Shown here piece by piece: positions 19,022 to 28,062 of a stretch of 64,000 nucleotides of DNA. The translations under genes were made by a program, and so were the position numbers. The number at the start of each line of letters is the position of its first letter. Within the stretch, counting starts at the first letter, position 1. The stretch comes from Acinetobacter lwoffii (GTDB lineage Bacteria > Pseudomonadota > Gammaproteobacteria > Pseudomonadales > Moraxellaceae). The stretch is from the NCBI RefSeq assembly GCF_022967985.1, contig NZ_JALJVC010000005.1:1-64000 (forward strand). Direction: 5' to 3'. Below the pieces are notes generated by a model that saw nothing but the letters and a program-made list of their open reading frames with translations, ran no database searches and was not told the DNA's origin.

Positions 19022-20200
19022 CTAAACCGCAGCAGGAATCAAGTCAGGAACCTGCTTGGTCAAGGTCAGACGCTGTTTGGCTGCAGTGGCGCCCAAAAGC
19101 ACAAAACCACGTAAGGTGCCGTTAGCATCGAACGCTTTAGCCAGCATGCCATCGTCAAACTCTTCAGTTTCCCAAGTAACATCAATATCAACCGGTGCAG
19201 GCAATACTGTTAAAGGTGCAGCAGGCGTTTTTACTGCCACCGGCATAGCCGGATAATGCACGGCAGTATGTTCGCCATTTAAGGTTTTTGCCAAAGCGCG
19301 GGCTTGTTGCATGATCGGCATGACATAGGGCAATAAGGTTCCATTGACCTCGGCACAGTCACCCACAGCATAGATGTCGGCTTGGTTGGTTTCCAGTTGT
19401 GCAGTGGTTAAAACTCCGCGACTGGTGTGTACATCTGCCTGTTTCGCCAAAGAAATATTTGGCTGTAAGCCCACCGCAGACAATACTACATCTGCAACCA
19501 GAGACTGACCATTGGCCAGCGTGACCAGATAATCACCATTGTCCGCACGAGAGACTTTTTCGACTGTTGTGCCCAAGACAAAGTGAATGCCGGTTTCTTC
19601 AAGATTCTTCTGGAAGGCAGTAGCAACATGTTCTGGCAATAAACGGCCAAGCGGCTGAGGTGCCAAATCAATGACTGTAACCTGATGATCGGTATTTTGC
19701 AGGTCATTGGCAAATTCACAGCCAATCAGGCCTGCACCTAAAATCACCACACGTTTGTCTTCACGTGCTGCCAGGTTGCTACGGAAAGTTTTATAATCAC
19801 TTAGATTGTTGACGACATGAATGTCATCGCTGGCATCACCGGCAATCGCCAGACGTACCGGATTGGCACCGATGGCTAATACCAGTTTGCTATAATGTTG
19901 CGTGCTTTCCTGGCCATCTTTTTCCAAAACCAGTTGATGATCTTCCGGATGAATCGCCTTAACCCAAGTATGCTGTTCAATGCGCATATTCAGCTGTGCC
20001 GACATTTTAGCCGCATCGCCTAGTGGAATTTGTTCAGGTGCTTTATTGCCGGCCAGAGCGTTGGAAAGCGTCGGTTTGGCATAATTGACCGCATCATCCG
20101 CACAGATCATCAGCAATTCATGTTCTGGATTGAGTTTACGAAATTCACGTGCTACGGCATAACCCGCCATACCTGAACCAATAATGACGATAGGATGCAT
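19022..20200 (-). CDS. rubB: Rubredoxin reductase RubB
   Basis: FAD flavoprotein that passes electrons from NAD(P)H to rubredoxin, which feeds alkane hydroxylase. I use the start MHPIVIIGSGMAGYA, giving 392 aa, the size of characterised RubB; in-frame upstream starts exist, including ATG 20212 with a GGAG site. The FAD-binding GSGMAG is at residues 8-13. The NAD-binding site is VILGAGLIGCEFANDL (~145). The second FAD motif is ADIYAVGDCAEV (~275). It lies 90 bases downstream of rubA on the same strand. Confidence 0.93.
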   Translation of the reverse strand: MHPIVIIGSGMAGYAVAREFRKLNPEHELLMICADDAVNYAKPTLSNALAGNKAPEQIPLGDAAKMSAQLNMRIEQHTWVKAIHPEDHQLVLEKDGQESTQHYSKLVLAIGANPVRLAIAGDASDDIHVVNNLSDYKTFRSNLAAREDKRVVILGAGLIGCEFANDLQNTDHQVTVIDLAPQPLGRLLPEHVATAFQKNLEETGIHFVLGTTVEKVSRADNGDYLVTLANGQSLVADVVLSAVGLQPNISLAKQADVHTSRGVLTTAQLETNQADIYAVGDCAEVNGTLLPYVMPIMQQARALAKTLNGEHTAVHYPAMPVAVKTPAAPLTVLPAPVDIDVTWETEEFDDGMLAKAFDANGTLRGFVLLGATAAKQRLTLTKQVPDLIPAAV

Positions 20201-20290
20201 AGTTGTTTCCATATGGTAGAGCTCCATGCTGTATAAATGATTGAAAGGCATAAAAAAGACCATATGGATATGGCCTTTAACTGGACGTGA

Positions 20291-20455
20291 TTAGACTTCG
20301 ATCATTTCGAAATCAATTTTAGACACGCCGCAATCTGGACAGGTCCAGTCATCGGGGATATCTTCCCATTTGGTGCCTGCCACGATCCCGTCTTGAGGCC
20401 AACCTTCTGCCTCGTCATAAATCCATCCACATACGATGCATTGAAACTTTCTCAT
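20291..20455 (-). CDS. rubA: Rubredoxin RubA (54 aa)
   Basis: Small iron protein carrying electrons from RubB to the membrane alkane hydroxylase. Reading the minus strand gives 54 residues with the four iron ligands Cys6 and Cys9 in CIVCGW and Cys39 and Cys42 in CPDCGV. The aromatic core (Tyr13, Trp30, Trp37) and the IPDDWTCP turn are also present. GGAGAG lies just before the ATG. First gene of the rubA-rubB-estB-oxyR unit. No alkane hydroxylase gene is in this window; in ADP1 alkM is also unlinked. Confidence 0.97.
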   Translation of the reverse strand: MRKFQCIVCGWIYDEAEGWPQDGIVAGTKWEDIPDDWTCPDCGVSKIDFEMIEV

Positions 20456-20942
20456 GTAACTCTCCAAAACTGAGCAACTGTAGGCGTCAGCTTAAAATCC
20501 ATAAAAGGCAAGACTCTAAAAGAATATGACTTTTTAACAGTGAACATATTTGGCTAAATTTTTACGCAGTTCTATTCAGAAAGTAAAGTGAATAAAAGCT
20601 TAATCAGCGAAATTAGCAGCAGAATAGACGACACATTCCTCATTTATCAGAAAATCACGCCAATCAGCTTTTCTAGCGCAGACGGTTAAAGGATAAAAAG
20701 CTGAGGATGGCAAAAATGAGCGTTTATCTTGGGGGATAGACCAAAGTCGTGCAGTAAAAACTTGAGTTTTTAGGTAATTTAGAATCAGTAAAGTCTGGGT
20801 TAAATATTTTTAAAATAAATCAATATAATAAAATCAATATCTTGTGGTTAAACATCGGGTTTTTATTAGACAGCTTGGCTTGTTCGTTTCACTCAAATAG
20901 GTTTAAAATTCCCATATTCCTTTTCTTTTTTTAAGATCTCCC
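20456..20942. other. Divergent rubA / apt intergenic region
   Basis: 487 bases without a convincing gene. It must hold the promoters for rubA (left) and apt (right). One perfect 9-bp inverted repeat, TCAGCTTTT (20664-20672) / AAAAGCTGA (20696-20704), has no U-tract and could be an operator or RNA hairpin. A plausible apt promoter is noted separately. I see nothing else. Confidence 0.5.
20880..20908 (+). promoter_or_regulatory. Possible sigma-70 promoter for apt
   Basis: TTGTTC, 17-base spacer, TTAAAA: four of six matches in each box, 35 bases upstream of the apt ATG. Confidence 0.4.
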
Positions 20943-21485
20943 ATGAGCAATTTGTCTACTTCTTTGTGGTCTCACATTCGTACGGTCCAAGATTTTCCAA
21001 AACCAGGAATTTGCTTCTTTGATTTGACCCCAATTTTCATGAGCAATATTGGTCCATTGACTGACGCTTTGATTGCCAGCATTCCTGCTGACAAACTGGC
21101 AGAAGTAGAAAGCTTTATTGCGGTTGAAGCGCGTGGTTTTGTGTTGGCAAGCTTGTTGGCACAACGTACAGGCAAAGGCTTATTGCTGGTGCGTAAAGCA
21201 GGTAAATTGCCACCTCCAGTGGTCGGTGTAGGTTATAGCCTGGAATATGGTATGGATCGTTTAGAAATGTCTGCGAACGTTCAGTCCCAGAAAGTAATTA
21301 TTGTGGATGATGTTCTGGCAACTGGTGGAACCTTAAAAGCTGTAAATGAACTGGCTCAAAAATGTCAACATGAAGTACTTGGTGCAAGTATCTTCCTTGA
21401 TCTTCCTGACCTGCATGCTGAATTAGGCCTGGATATCTGGTCAGTGCTGGATGACAAATCTCAGCCTGAAGCGGCAGTTGCTTAA
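20943..21485 (+). CDS. apt: Adenine phosphoribosyltransferase
   Basis: Salvages adenine: adenine + PRPP gives AMP + pyrophosphate. At 180 aa it is full length. The purine-binding/dimer loop VEARGFVLASLLA lies at ~62-74, and the PRPP-binding loop VIIVDDVLATGGTLKA at ~120. The N-terminal WSHIRTVQDFPKPGICFFDLTPIF is typical. The Shine-Dalgarno is weak. Single gene with its own terminator. Confidence 0.96.
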   Translation: MSNLSTSLWSHIRTVQDFPKPGICFFDLTPIFMSNIGPLTDALIASIPADKLAEVESFIAVEARGFVLASLLAQRTGKGLLLVRKAGKLPPPVVGVGYSLEYGMDRLEMSANVQSQKVIIVDDVLATGGTLKAVNELAQKCQHEVLGASIFLDLPDLHAELGLDIWSVLDDKSQPEAAVA

Positions 21486-21496
21486 GTTATACATTT

Positions 21497-21527
21497 AAAA
21501 AAAGCCCCAAAATTGTGGGGCTTTTTT
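21497..21527. terminator. Bidirectional terminator between apt and yqiA
   Basis: Stem AAGCCCCA / TGGGGCTT with A-tract on the left and T6 on the right. Confidence 0.85.
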
Positions 21528-22020
21528 ATTGCCTGATAAAATGATCTTCGATTTCCTGAATCAGTGTATTAATTTGCTCAGGATGTTCCAGACGATGATG
21601 GCCGCCATCAACTGCCTGAATTTGCATATAGTCTTCAAGTTGTGTCTGAACCGCATGCATATCCAGAATTTCATCGCCCAGCTCCAGATAGGCAAACTGA
21701 GGAATATCATGCTGTAAATCGTGATGCCCAATCGGCGGATAATCATCGCGGAAGTTAGGCTGCAAAATGGGATTGGCCACTACACATGGAATTTGATACG
21801 CTTGTGACATTTTCAGTGCCCAATAACCGCCAAGACTGTGGCCGACCAGAATATCCGGTTTGATGGTTTCAATCATCTCATGATAAAACTCGGTGACCGA
21901 ACTATAACTCAGATTTCGATAATCGACATCGATACAGTATTTATGTACCACATCAATGGCATGGAACTTGGTGGATTCTCTGGAGGAATCTAAGCCATGT
22001 AAAAACAAAATCTTAGACAT
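21526..22020 (-). CDS. yqiA: YqiA-type small esterase (alpha/beta hydrolase)
   Basis: A short alpha/beta hydrolase (164 aa) of the YqiA group. LFLHGLDSSRESTK lies at the N-terminus, the nucleophile Ser62 in GHSLGGYWA, the acid in LGDEILD, and the histidine in GGHHRLEH. E. coli YqiA is an acyl-CoA and ester hydrolase; the substrate here is unknown. The stop nearly touches the apt terminator. Transcribed alone. Confidence 0.8.
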   Translation of the reverse strand: MSKILFLHGLDSSRESTKFHAIDVVHKYCIDVDYRNLSYSSVTEFYHEMIETIKPDILVGHSLGGYWALKMSQAYQIPCVVANPILQPNFRDDYPPIGHHDLQHDIPQFAYLELGDEILDMHAVQTQLEDYMQIQAVDGGHHRLEHPEQINTLIQEIEDHFIRQ

Positions 22021-22408
22021 AGTTCATTACTCATTTTTATGGGACATGCCATATTGGTTATTTGTTGATTGGCACATCATCTTCAATCTGAGCGTCATTG
22101 TAGAACGTCTGGGTGTACAAGGCAGTTAGCTATTGGTCTAAGCCACAATTTTGCAGTGCAATGATTTTGTATAACCCCTGTCTGATTTAAACTTTAATCC
22201 CAACTGAGAGCAGCGGGGTGCTGCAAAAGGTTGAAGAAAGGGAATTTAAAAGAGTGACAGAAGGGCTCAACCGAATGGTGTAAATAGCAGGATAGTGGAT
22301 TTTTCCAAAGAAAAGCCGGTTCCTGAGAGTGTTTGCGCTACGATTTGAGAAGGATTTCTGCTATTCTATGCAACTTCTATTTTTTAACTAATCTTATTCG
22401 AGGCAGAG
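22021..22408. other. Divergent yqiA / lysS intergenic region
   Basis: 388 bases without a convincing open frame, RNA gene or repeat. It must carry both promoters, but I could not pick a well-spaced -35/-10 pair. GAGGCAGAG just before 22409 gives the lysS ribosome site. Confidence 0.4.
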
Positions 22409-23938
22409 ATGACGCAAACTAACGCTCAATCGACTTCTGAACAAATCATTTCCGAAAACGATTTAATTGCACAGCGTCATGCCAAGTTAAAGCAAATTGA
22501 AGCTCAGGCACAAGAAACAGGTAAGAGCCCATGGCCGAATACCTTTAAGCGTGAGCATTATGCCCAGGATTTACAAGACCAGTTCGCTGATAAATCTAAA
22601 GAAGAAATTGAAGCAGGCGAAAAGGTCTACGTCAAAGTTGCCGGTCGTGTAATGTTGAACCGTGGTTCATTTATCGTGATCCAGGACATGACAGGTCGTA
22701 TCCAGCTGTATGTGGCGCGTAAAGAACTCGCTGAAGATGTACTGGCTACCATTAAAGGTCTGGACCTTGGCGATATCATTGCAGTCGAAGGTTATATCGG
22801 TCGTTCGGGTAAAGGCGATTTGTATGTACATATCGAACATTTTGAATTACTGACCAAATCATTGCGTCCGCTTCCAGACAAGTTCCATGGTCTGAACGAT
22901 ACTGAAGTGAAGTATCGTAAACGTTATCTTGACCTGATCGTTAATGAAGAAACACGTAAAACTTTTGAAATTCGTGCCAAAGTTGTGGCGGGTATCCGTG
23001 CCTTCCTGACTGAAAAGCGCTATATGGAAGTTGAAACGCCAATGATGCATGTGATTCCAGGTGGTGCATCGGCACGTCCTTTTGAAACACATCATAATGC
23101 ATTAGATATGTCATTGTTCTTGCGTATTGCGCCAGAGCTTTACTTAAAGCGTTTGGTAGTTGGCGGTTTTGAACGTGTGTTTGAAATTAACCGTAACTTC
23201 CGTAACGAAGGTGTTTCTACCCGTCATAACCCTGAATTCACCATGATTGAATTCTACCAGGCGTATGCAGATTACAAAGACTTGATGGAATTGACCGAGC
23301 AAATGCTGGAGCGTCTGGCGATTGATATCTTGGGTACGACTGACGTGCCTTATGGCGATGAAGTGTATAGCTTCAAAGGGCCATTCAAGAAAATTTCAAT
23401 GTTCGATGCGATTCTGGAAAATAACCCGCAATTTACTCCTGAAAATGTCAATGACCGTGAGTTCCTGGCAAAATTCCTTCAGGAAGAATTGAAAGAGCAA
23501 GTGAAGCCAGGTTTTGGTCTGGGCAAACTGCAAACTATGGTATTTGAAGAAACCGTAGAAACCAAATTGCGTCAGCCGACGTTCATTACTGAATATCCAG
23601 CGGAAACTTCTCCATTGGCACGCCGTAATGATCACAATCCACACATTACCGACCGTTTTGAATTCTTCATCGGTGGCCGTGAGTTGGCAAATGGCTTCTC
23701 GGAATTAAATGATCCAATCGATCAGGCTGAACGATTCCAGGCACAGGTTGCTGAAAAAGATGCTGGTGATGATGAAGCTATGCATTACGATGCAGACTTT
23801 GTAGAAGCATTGGAATACGGTCTTCCTCCAACAGCAGGTGAGGGTATTGGTATTGACCGTCTGGTGATGATCTTTGCCAATGCAGCAAGTATCCGCGATG
23901 TGATCTTGTTCCCGCATATGCGTCATAAAAATGCTTAA
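22409..23938 (+). CDS. lysS: Lysyl-tRNA synthetase, class II
   Basis: Charges tRNA-Lys with lysine. At 509 aa it is full length. An OB-fold anticodon-binding domain (residues ~65-160, [20 protein letters not shown]) precedes the class II core. Motif 1 is around [18 protein letters not shown], motif 2 is [26 protein letters not shown], and motif 3 is [11 protein letters not shown] near the C-terminus. Single gene with its own terminator. Confidence 0.98.
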   Translation: MTQTNAQSTSEQIISENDLIAQRHAKLKQIEAQAQETGKSPWPNTFKREHYAQDLQDQFADKSKEEIEAGEKVYVKVAGRVMLNRGSFIVIQDMTGRIQLYVARKELAEDVLATIKGLDLGDIIAVEGYIGRSGKGDLYVHIEHFELLTKSLRPLPDKFHGLNDTEVKYRKRYLDLIVNEETRKTFEIRAKVVAGIRAFLTEKRYMEVETPMMHVIPGGASARPFETHHNALDMSLFLRIAPELYLKRLVVGGFERVFEINRNFRNEGVSTRHNPEFTMIEFYQAYADYKDLMELTEQMLERLAIDILGTTDVPYGDEVYSFKGPFKKISMFDAILENNPQFTPENVNDREFLAKFLQEELKEQVKPGFGLGKLQTMVFEETVETKLRQPTFITEYPAETSPLARRNDHNPHITDRFEFFIGGRELANGFSELNDPIDQAERFQAQVAEKDAGDDEAMHYDADFVEALEYGLPPTAGEGIGIDRLVMIFANAASIRDVILFPHMRHKNA

Positions 23939-23950
23939 ATGCTGAATTCA

Positions 23951-23982
23951 AAATAACCCACCATTGTGTGGGTTATTTTTTA
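23951..23982 (+). terminator. Terminator after lysS
   Basis: Stem AATAACCCAC / GTGGGTTATT followed by T-rich sequence. Confidence 0.85.
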
Positions 23983-24087
23983 TCGATACATCTGAAAGCT
24001 TGAGTAAAAAACAACAGTTTAATCGTTGAAAATTAACATAGGAGCGATTAAGGTGAAGCAGAAAATAAACTTGAGAATATTCATCCC

Positions 24088-25539
24088 ATGTTGCTAAAAA
24101 AAACATTATTGAGTGTGTTGCTGACTACGCTTGCTCTTCCTGCTTTTGCTCAGGGCCTGGTTCTAAATGATGCAAATTTGCGTACTGACCTGAACTGGTT
24201 AAACCAGCAAGGGGTTATTCAAATCAGTACCTCAACCTGGCCGCTGAGTGGGGATGAAATTCAACGAGCCTTAACAAATGCGCAGATCAGCAATACTATA
24301 CAGCAGCGTGTAATCGATTCGGTTCTGGCTAAACTAAAGGCAGATAATCAACTGCTAAAATTGGGTGTATTTGCAGAAACCGATCAAAAAAATATTCCAC
24401 AGACTTTCGGGGATCAGCAAAAAGCACAATATCAGGCAGCTTTAGAGTTTAATGCTGGCAGTACGAATTGGGATGCCAAAATCAGGGTGAATGCTGAAAA
24501 AGATCCACAAATTGATAATGATCAGGATGTAAATCTCGAAGGTTCTTATCTGGCGGGGAAACTTTGGAATCAATGGTTGATTGCTGGGCAGATTCCAACT
24601 TATTGGGGGCCAGGCCATGATGGCAGCTTGATGCGTGGTGATGCCAGTCGTCCAGTCTATGGCTTTACAGTTCAACGTGCAGAACAGACAGCATTTGAAA
24701 ATAAATGGTTATCTTGGATTGGGCCGTGGCAGTATCAGGCTTTTGCGGGTCAACTCGATGACTATAGCGCAGTTCCAGACGCCAAATTGATTGGTTTGCG
24801 TGTTACAGCACAGCCTTTACCTTATTTAGAGCTTGGTGCCTCGCGTGCGATTCAGTGGGGTGGGGAAGGACGACCTGAAAGTTTAAGTTCGCTGTGGGAT
24901 GCTTTTGTGGGTAGTAAAGATAATGGGGGTACAGGTGAACCAGACCCATCTAACCAGATTGCCGGCTTCGATGCGCGGTTAAATTTATTTTCTCTTACCC
25001 AAATTCCGGTAGGTCTATATGCTCAATATGTAGGAGAGGATGAGGCTGGGGGCTTACCTGCAAAAAAAATGTATCTTGCCGGCATTGACTATTCTTCCAC
25101 TGTAAAAAATATGCCATATCAGCTCTACACAGAATGGGCAGATACGCGGACTAATGGCAAGGTTCAAGGCATTTCCTACAACCATACGAATTATACAGAC
25201 GGTTTTTATCAGCATGGTTATCCTCTAGCACATGCTTTAGGTGGCGATGCGCAGATGATTTCCGTGGGTGGAGATATTCGTATTGATTTTATGAACCGCT
25301 TATCAGGGCGTATACTTTTTGCTGATGTGAATCAATCAGAACTTGCCGCTGTTAATAATGCTGCTTTTGCTTTTAATGATGAGATTAAAGCACTGGATTT
25401 GACCTGGTCACATTATATACGTCCAGAAATGCCGCTTAAAATTAATGCATGGGTCGGTGATTCAAAGGTAAATGGTCGAGATAGCGGAGTTTCTTTAGGT
25501 ATCGAAATACCATTAGAAAAAGGCTTGTTCAGTTATTAA
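24088..25539 (+). CDS. wzi: Wzi-family outer-membrane capsule assembly protein
   Basis: Signal peptide of ~22 residues (ends AFAQ). A helical N-terminal segment follows, then a long beta-barrel pattern with many aromatic girdle residues; WPLSGDEIQRAL near residue 50 and the TYWGPGHDGSLMRGDASRP barrel entry match Wzi. Wzi helps anchor capsular polysaccharide at the surface. No other capsule genes are in the window; I recall that in A. baumannii a Wzi homologue is also encoded away from the K locus. The C-terminus (EKGLFSY) ends in an aromatic residue, as expected of an outer-membrane barrel. Confidence 0.82.
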   Translation: MLLKKTLLSVLLTTLALPAFAQGLVLNDANLRTDLNWLNQQGVIQISTSTWPLSGDEIQRALTNAQISNTIQQRVIDSVLAKLKADNQLLKLGVFAETDQKNIPQTFGDQQKAQYQAALEFNAGSTNWDAKIRVNAEKDPQIDNDQDVNLEGSYLAGKLWNQWLIAGQIPTYWGPGHDGSLMRGDASRPVYGFTVQRAEQTAFENKWLSWIGPWQYQAFAGQLDDYSAVPDAKLIGLRVTAQPLPYLELGASRAIQWGGEGRPESLSSLWDAFVGSKDNGGTGEPDPSNQIAGFDARLNLFSLTQIPVGLYAQYVGEDEAGGLPAKKMYLAGIDYSSTVKNMPYQLYTEWADTRTNGKVQGISYNHTNYTDGFYQHGYPLAHALGGDAQMISVGGDIRIDFMNRLSGRILFADVNQSELAAVNNAAFAFNDEIKALDLTWSHYIRPEMPLKINAWVGDSKVNGRDSGVSLGIEIPLEKGLFSY

Positions 25540-25554
25540 TTCTTAGCCATGATT

Positions 25555-25582
25555 AAATCCTGCTTAAACGCAGGATTTTTTT
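25555..25582 (+). terminator. Terminator after wzi
   Basis: Stem AAATCCTGC / GCAGGATTT followed by T7. Confidence 0.8.
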
Positions 25583-25603
25583 ATCATTTTAAAAAACTAT
25601 AAG

Positions 25604-25800
25604 CAAAAAAAACGCAATGATTGGGGTTGTCATTGCGTAGAAAAAGGAATGTTTTTTCAAACTATTTCAAAATTAACTGTGGAGAGAGTTAAATCTGATT
25701 CCTTACTGAATATGACCATAATAGGACGCATTCTCATATGACTCATCAGTATTCATGTTAATACATGTTAAATAAGGTTAAAACTATGAAGATTATGTGG
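25604..25800 (-). ncRNA. Candidate small RNA next to trpS (Aar-like)
   Basis: Seen: a perfect 9-bp stem, ACGCAATGA / TCATTGCGT with a 9-base loop (25612-25638), is followed on the minus strand by eight T, a textbook terminator. No gene on that strand ends here: trpS has its own terminator at 25839-25867. The ~200 bases between hold no convincing reading frame. Known: I recall that A. baylyi encodes the Hfq-dependent small RNA Aar, linked to amino-acid metabolism, in the intergenic region next to trpS. Inferred: this is its counterpart. The 5' end is uncertain; I found no clean promoter (a weak TTTAAC-16-TAACAT pair would give a shorter RNA). Confidence 0.5.
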
Positions 25801-25838
25801 GGATATTTGCATCATTTTTGCGCAATTTTAGCTTAAAT

Positions 25839-25867
25839 AAAAAAGCTCTTCATCAGAAGAGCTTTTA
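25839..25867 (-). terminator. Terminator after trpS
   Basis: Stem AAAAGCTCTTC / GAAGAGCTTTT. Read on the minus strand it runs into a T-rich tract. Confidence 0.8.
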
Positions 25868-25884
25868 AGAGCAATTTTTTCTAA

Positions 25885-26898
25885 TTAAAAATGGAATACG
25901 CCGAGGCCAGATTTGACTTCATCCAGTGTCGCCTGGGTAATATCGCGACATTTATCCGTACCGGTTTTCAGGATATCCATGATGTAATCCGGATCTTTAA
26001 CCAGTTCGATACGCCGCTCACGGATTGGGCCGATCAACTCTTTTAAAATGCCTTCCAGACGTTTTTTCACTGTACCATCGCCTAAACCGCCACGACGATA
26101 ATGAGCTTTGAGCTCTTCCAGCTCTTCTTTATTTGGATCAAAAGCATCTAGATAAGTGAATACCACGTTGCCTTCGACCTGGCCTGGATCTTCAATACGT
26201 AGGTGATTCGGATCGGTATACATGGCGTTGACCGCTTTCTTAATATCTTTATCTGTCGCATCCAGCACAATGGTATTGCCCAAAGATTTTGACATTTTTG
26301 CTTTACCATCAAAACCTGGTAAACGACCGACATTGGAAAGAAGAGCCTTACATTCTGGTAGCAGGTCATGCCCAATTTGACGGTTCAAACGACGCACGAT
26401 TTCGTTGGTCTGTTCGATCATTGGAATTTGATCTTCACCCACAGGAACAACCGTTGCCTTGAATGCTGTAATGTCAGCAGCTTGAGCCACCGGATAGCAC
26501 AAGAAGCCGGCTGGAATATCACGCTCAAAACCACGCATCTGGATTTCAGATTTAATGGTCGGGTTACGCTCTAAACGTGAAACCGTCACGAAATTGAGGT
26601 AAAGCATGGTCAGTTCATTTAGTGCTGGCAGGCATGACTGAACACAAATCGTAGTCTTGGTTGGATCAATACCGACAGCCAGATAATCCGTCGCCACTTC
26701 AATAATGTTACGACGTACTTTTTCAAAATTGTCCGCATTATCAGTTAGGGCTTGAGCATCCGCGAGTAACAAATGTTGATGGTGAGAATCTTGCAGACCT
26801 ACACGAGAGCGTAATGAACCCACAAAGTGGCCGAGGTGGAGTTGTCCGGTAGGACGGTCGCCCGTCAAGATCACTGGACGATTATCTTGATTACTCAT
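25885..26898 (-). CDS. trpS: Tryptophanyl-tRNA synthetase
   Basis: Class I synthetase charging tRNA-Trp. At 337 aa the length is normal. The HIGH-type motif is in GQLHLGHFVGS (residues ~18-28) and the KMSKS motif in GKAKMSKSLGN (~200). GDRPTG and AVNAMYTDPNH are typical TrpS stretches. The enzyme gene precedes the candidate small RNA on the same strand. Confidence 0.97.
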   Translation of the reverse strand: MSNQDNRPVILTGDRPTGQLHLGHFVGSLRSRVGLQDSHHQHLLLADAQALTDNADNFEKVRRNIIEVATDYLAVGIDPTKTTICVQSCLPALNELTMLYLNFVTVSRLERNPTIKSEIQMRGFERDIPAGFLCYPVAQAADITAFKATVVPVGEDQIPMIEQTNEIVRRLNRQIGHDLLPECKALLSNVGRLPGFDGKAKMSKSLGNTIVLDATDKDIKKAVNAMYTDPNHLRIEDPGQVEGNVVFTYLDAFDPNKEELEELKAHYRRGGLGDGTVKKRLEGILKELIGPIRERRIELVKDPDYIMDILKTGTDKCRDITQATLDEVKSGLGVFHF

Positions 26899-27087
26899 TA
26901 TCTATTCCAAAGGGTAGTCAGTACTACAGCTGTATTTTAACGAATGGCAACATTGTACGGCATTCTGTTTTTGATTGTCAGCCAGAAAAAAAGCTGTCGT
27001 AAAAAAATCTTATAAATTAAACAAGTGAATACAATATTTTTAAGAATTTTGATTAAACTAGGTGGAAAGAAGATAAGGATAATAAGT

Positions 27088-28014
27088 ATGGCGAGCAGTT
27101 TATTACTATTATTAGATGATATTGCTACAGTCCTGGATGATGTCGCTGTCATGAGCAAAATGGCAGCAAAAAAAACTGCAGGCGTCCTTGGTGATGATCT
27201 GGCTTTAAATGCGCAGCAAGTGACAGGTGTGCGGGCTGATCGTGAATTGCCGGTGGTCTGGAAAGTCGCCAAAGGTTCTTTTGTCAATAAACTGATTTTG
27301 GTGCCGCTGGCCTTATTAATCAGCTTTATTGCAGGCTGGCTGATTAATCCCTTGTTGGTGCTGGGTGGTTTGTTTTTGTGTTATGAAGGCGTGGAAAAAA
27401 TTATTCATACCTTGCATACACCGAAGGCCAAGGATGCGGAACAGGCACGTGAGCAATTGATCCATACGGAAATGGATTTGCATCAGTTTGAAAATGAAAA
27501 AGTGAAAGGTGCCGTCCGCACCGACTTTATCCTGTCTGCTGAAATTATTGTGATTACTTTGGGAACGGTCGCCGCAGCCTCGATGCTGACCAAAGTGACT
27601 GTTTTAAGCCTGATCGCGGTGGTCATGACCATTGGTGTTTATGGTTTTGTCGCGCTGATTGTCAAGCTGGATGATATCGGTCTGCATCTGACTGAACAGC
27701 AGTCCGATTTTAAACAAAAAATAGGACGTGGCTTGTTGGCATTTGCTCCGGTCCTGATGAAAATTCTCTCCATTGTTGGAACTGCGGCGATGTTCCTGGT
27801 AGGCGGTGGAATTATTAACCATGCAATTCCTTTTATTCATCACTTTACTGAAGACAGTGTTGCTTATGTGCAGGATATTCCCAGCATTGGAAACATTGTC
27901 GGTGCCGTGACGCCGACCTTGATTAATTTCGCAGTGGGAATTTTAGCGGGTCTGCTGGTCATGTTGGTGATTAGCCTGATTAAGAAAATCTGGCCTAAAT
28001 CATCAAAAGCTTAA
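27088..28014 (+). CDS. DUF808 (YedI-like) inner-membrane protein
   Basis: Starts MASSLLLLLDDIATVLDDVAVMSKMAAKKTAGVLGDDLALNA-type, the signature N-terminus of DUF808/YedI proteins. I choose the ATG at 27088, with AAGGA eight bases upstream, over the in-frame ATG at 27025. Membrane segments lie at about residues 75-115, 165-205, 230-255 and 275-300. The function of the family is not established. It is followed after 48 bases by the YpfJ-type protease gene on the same strand, so the two are probably co-transcribed. Confidence 0.88.
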   Translation: MASSLLLLLDDIATVLDDVAVMSKMAAKKTAGVLGDDLALNAQQVTGVRADRELPVVWKVAKGSFVNKLILVPLALLISFIAGWLINPLLVLGGLFLCYEGVEKIIHTLHTPKAKDAEQAREQLIHTEMDLHQFENEKVKGAVRTDFILSAEIIVITLGTVAAASMLTKVTVLSLIAVVMTIGVYGFVALIVKLDDIGLHLTEQQSDFKQKIGRGLLAFAPVLMKILSIVGTAAMFLVGGGIINHAIPFIHHFTEDSVAYVQDIPSIGNIVGAVTPTLINFAVGILAGLLVMLVISLIKKIWPKSSKA

Positions 28015-28062
28015 GGTGTCGAAATATCTGGATATTGAGCAGATTAAGAAAAGGAAAAGACT

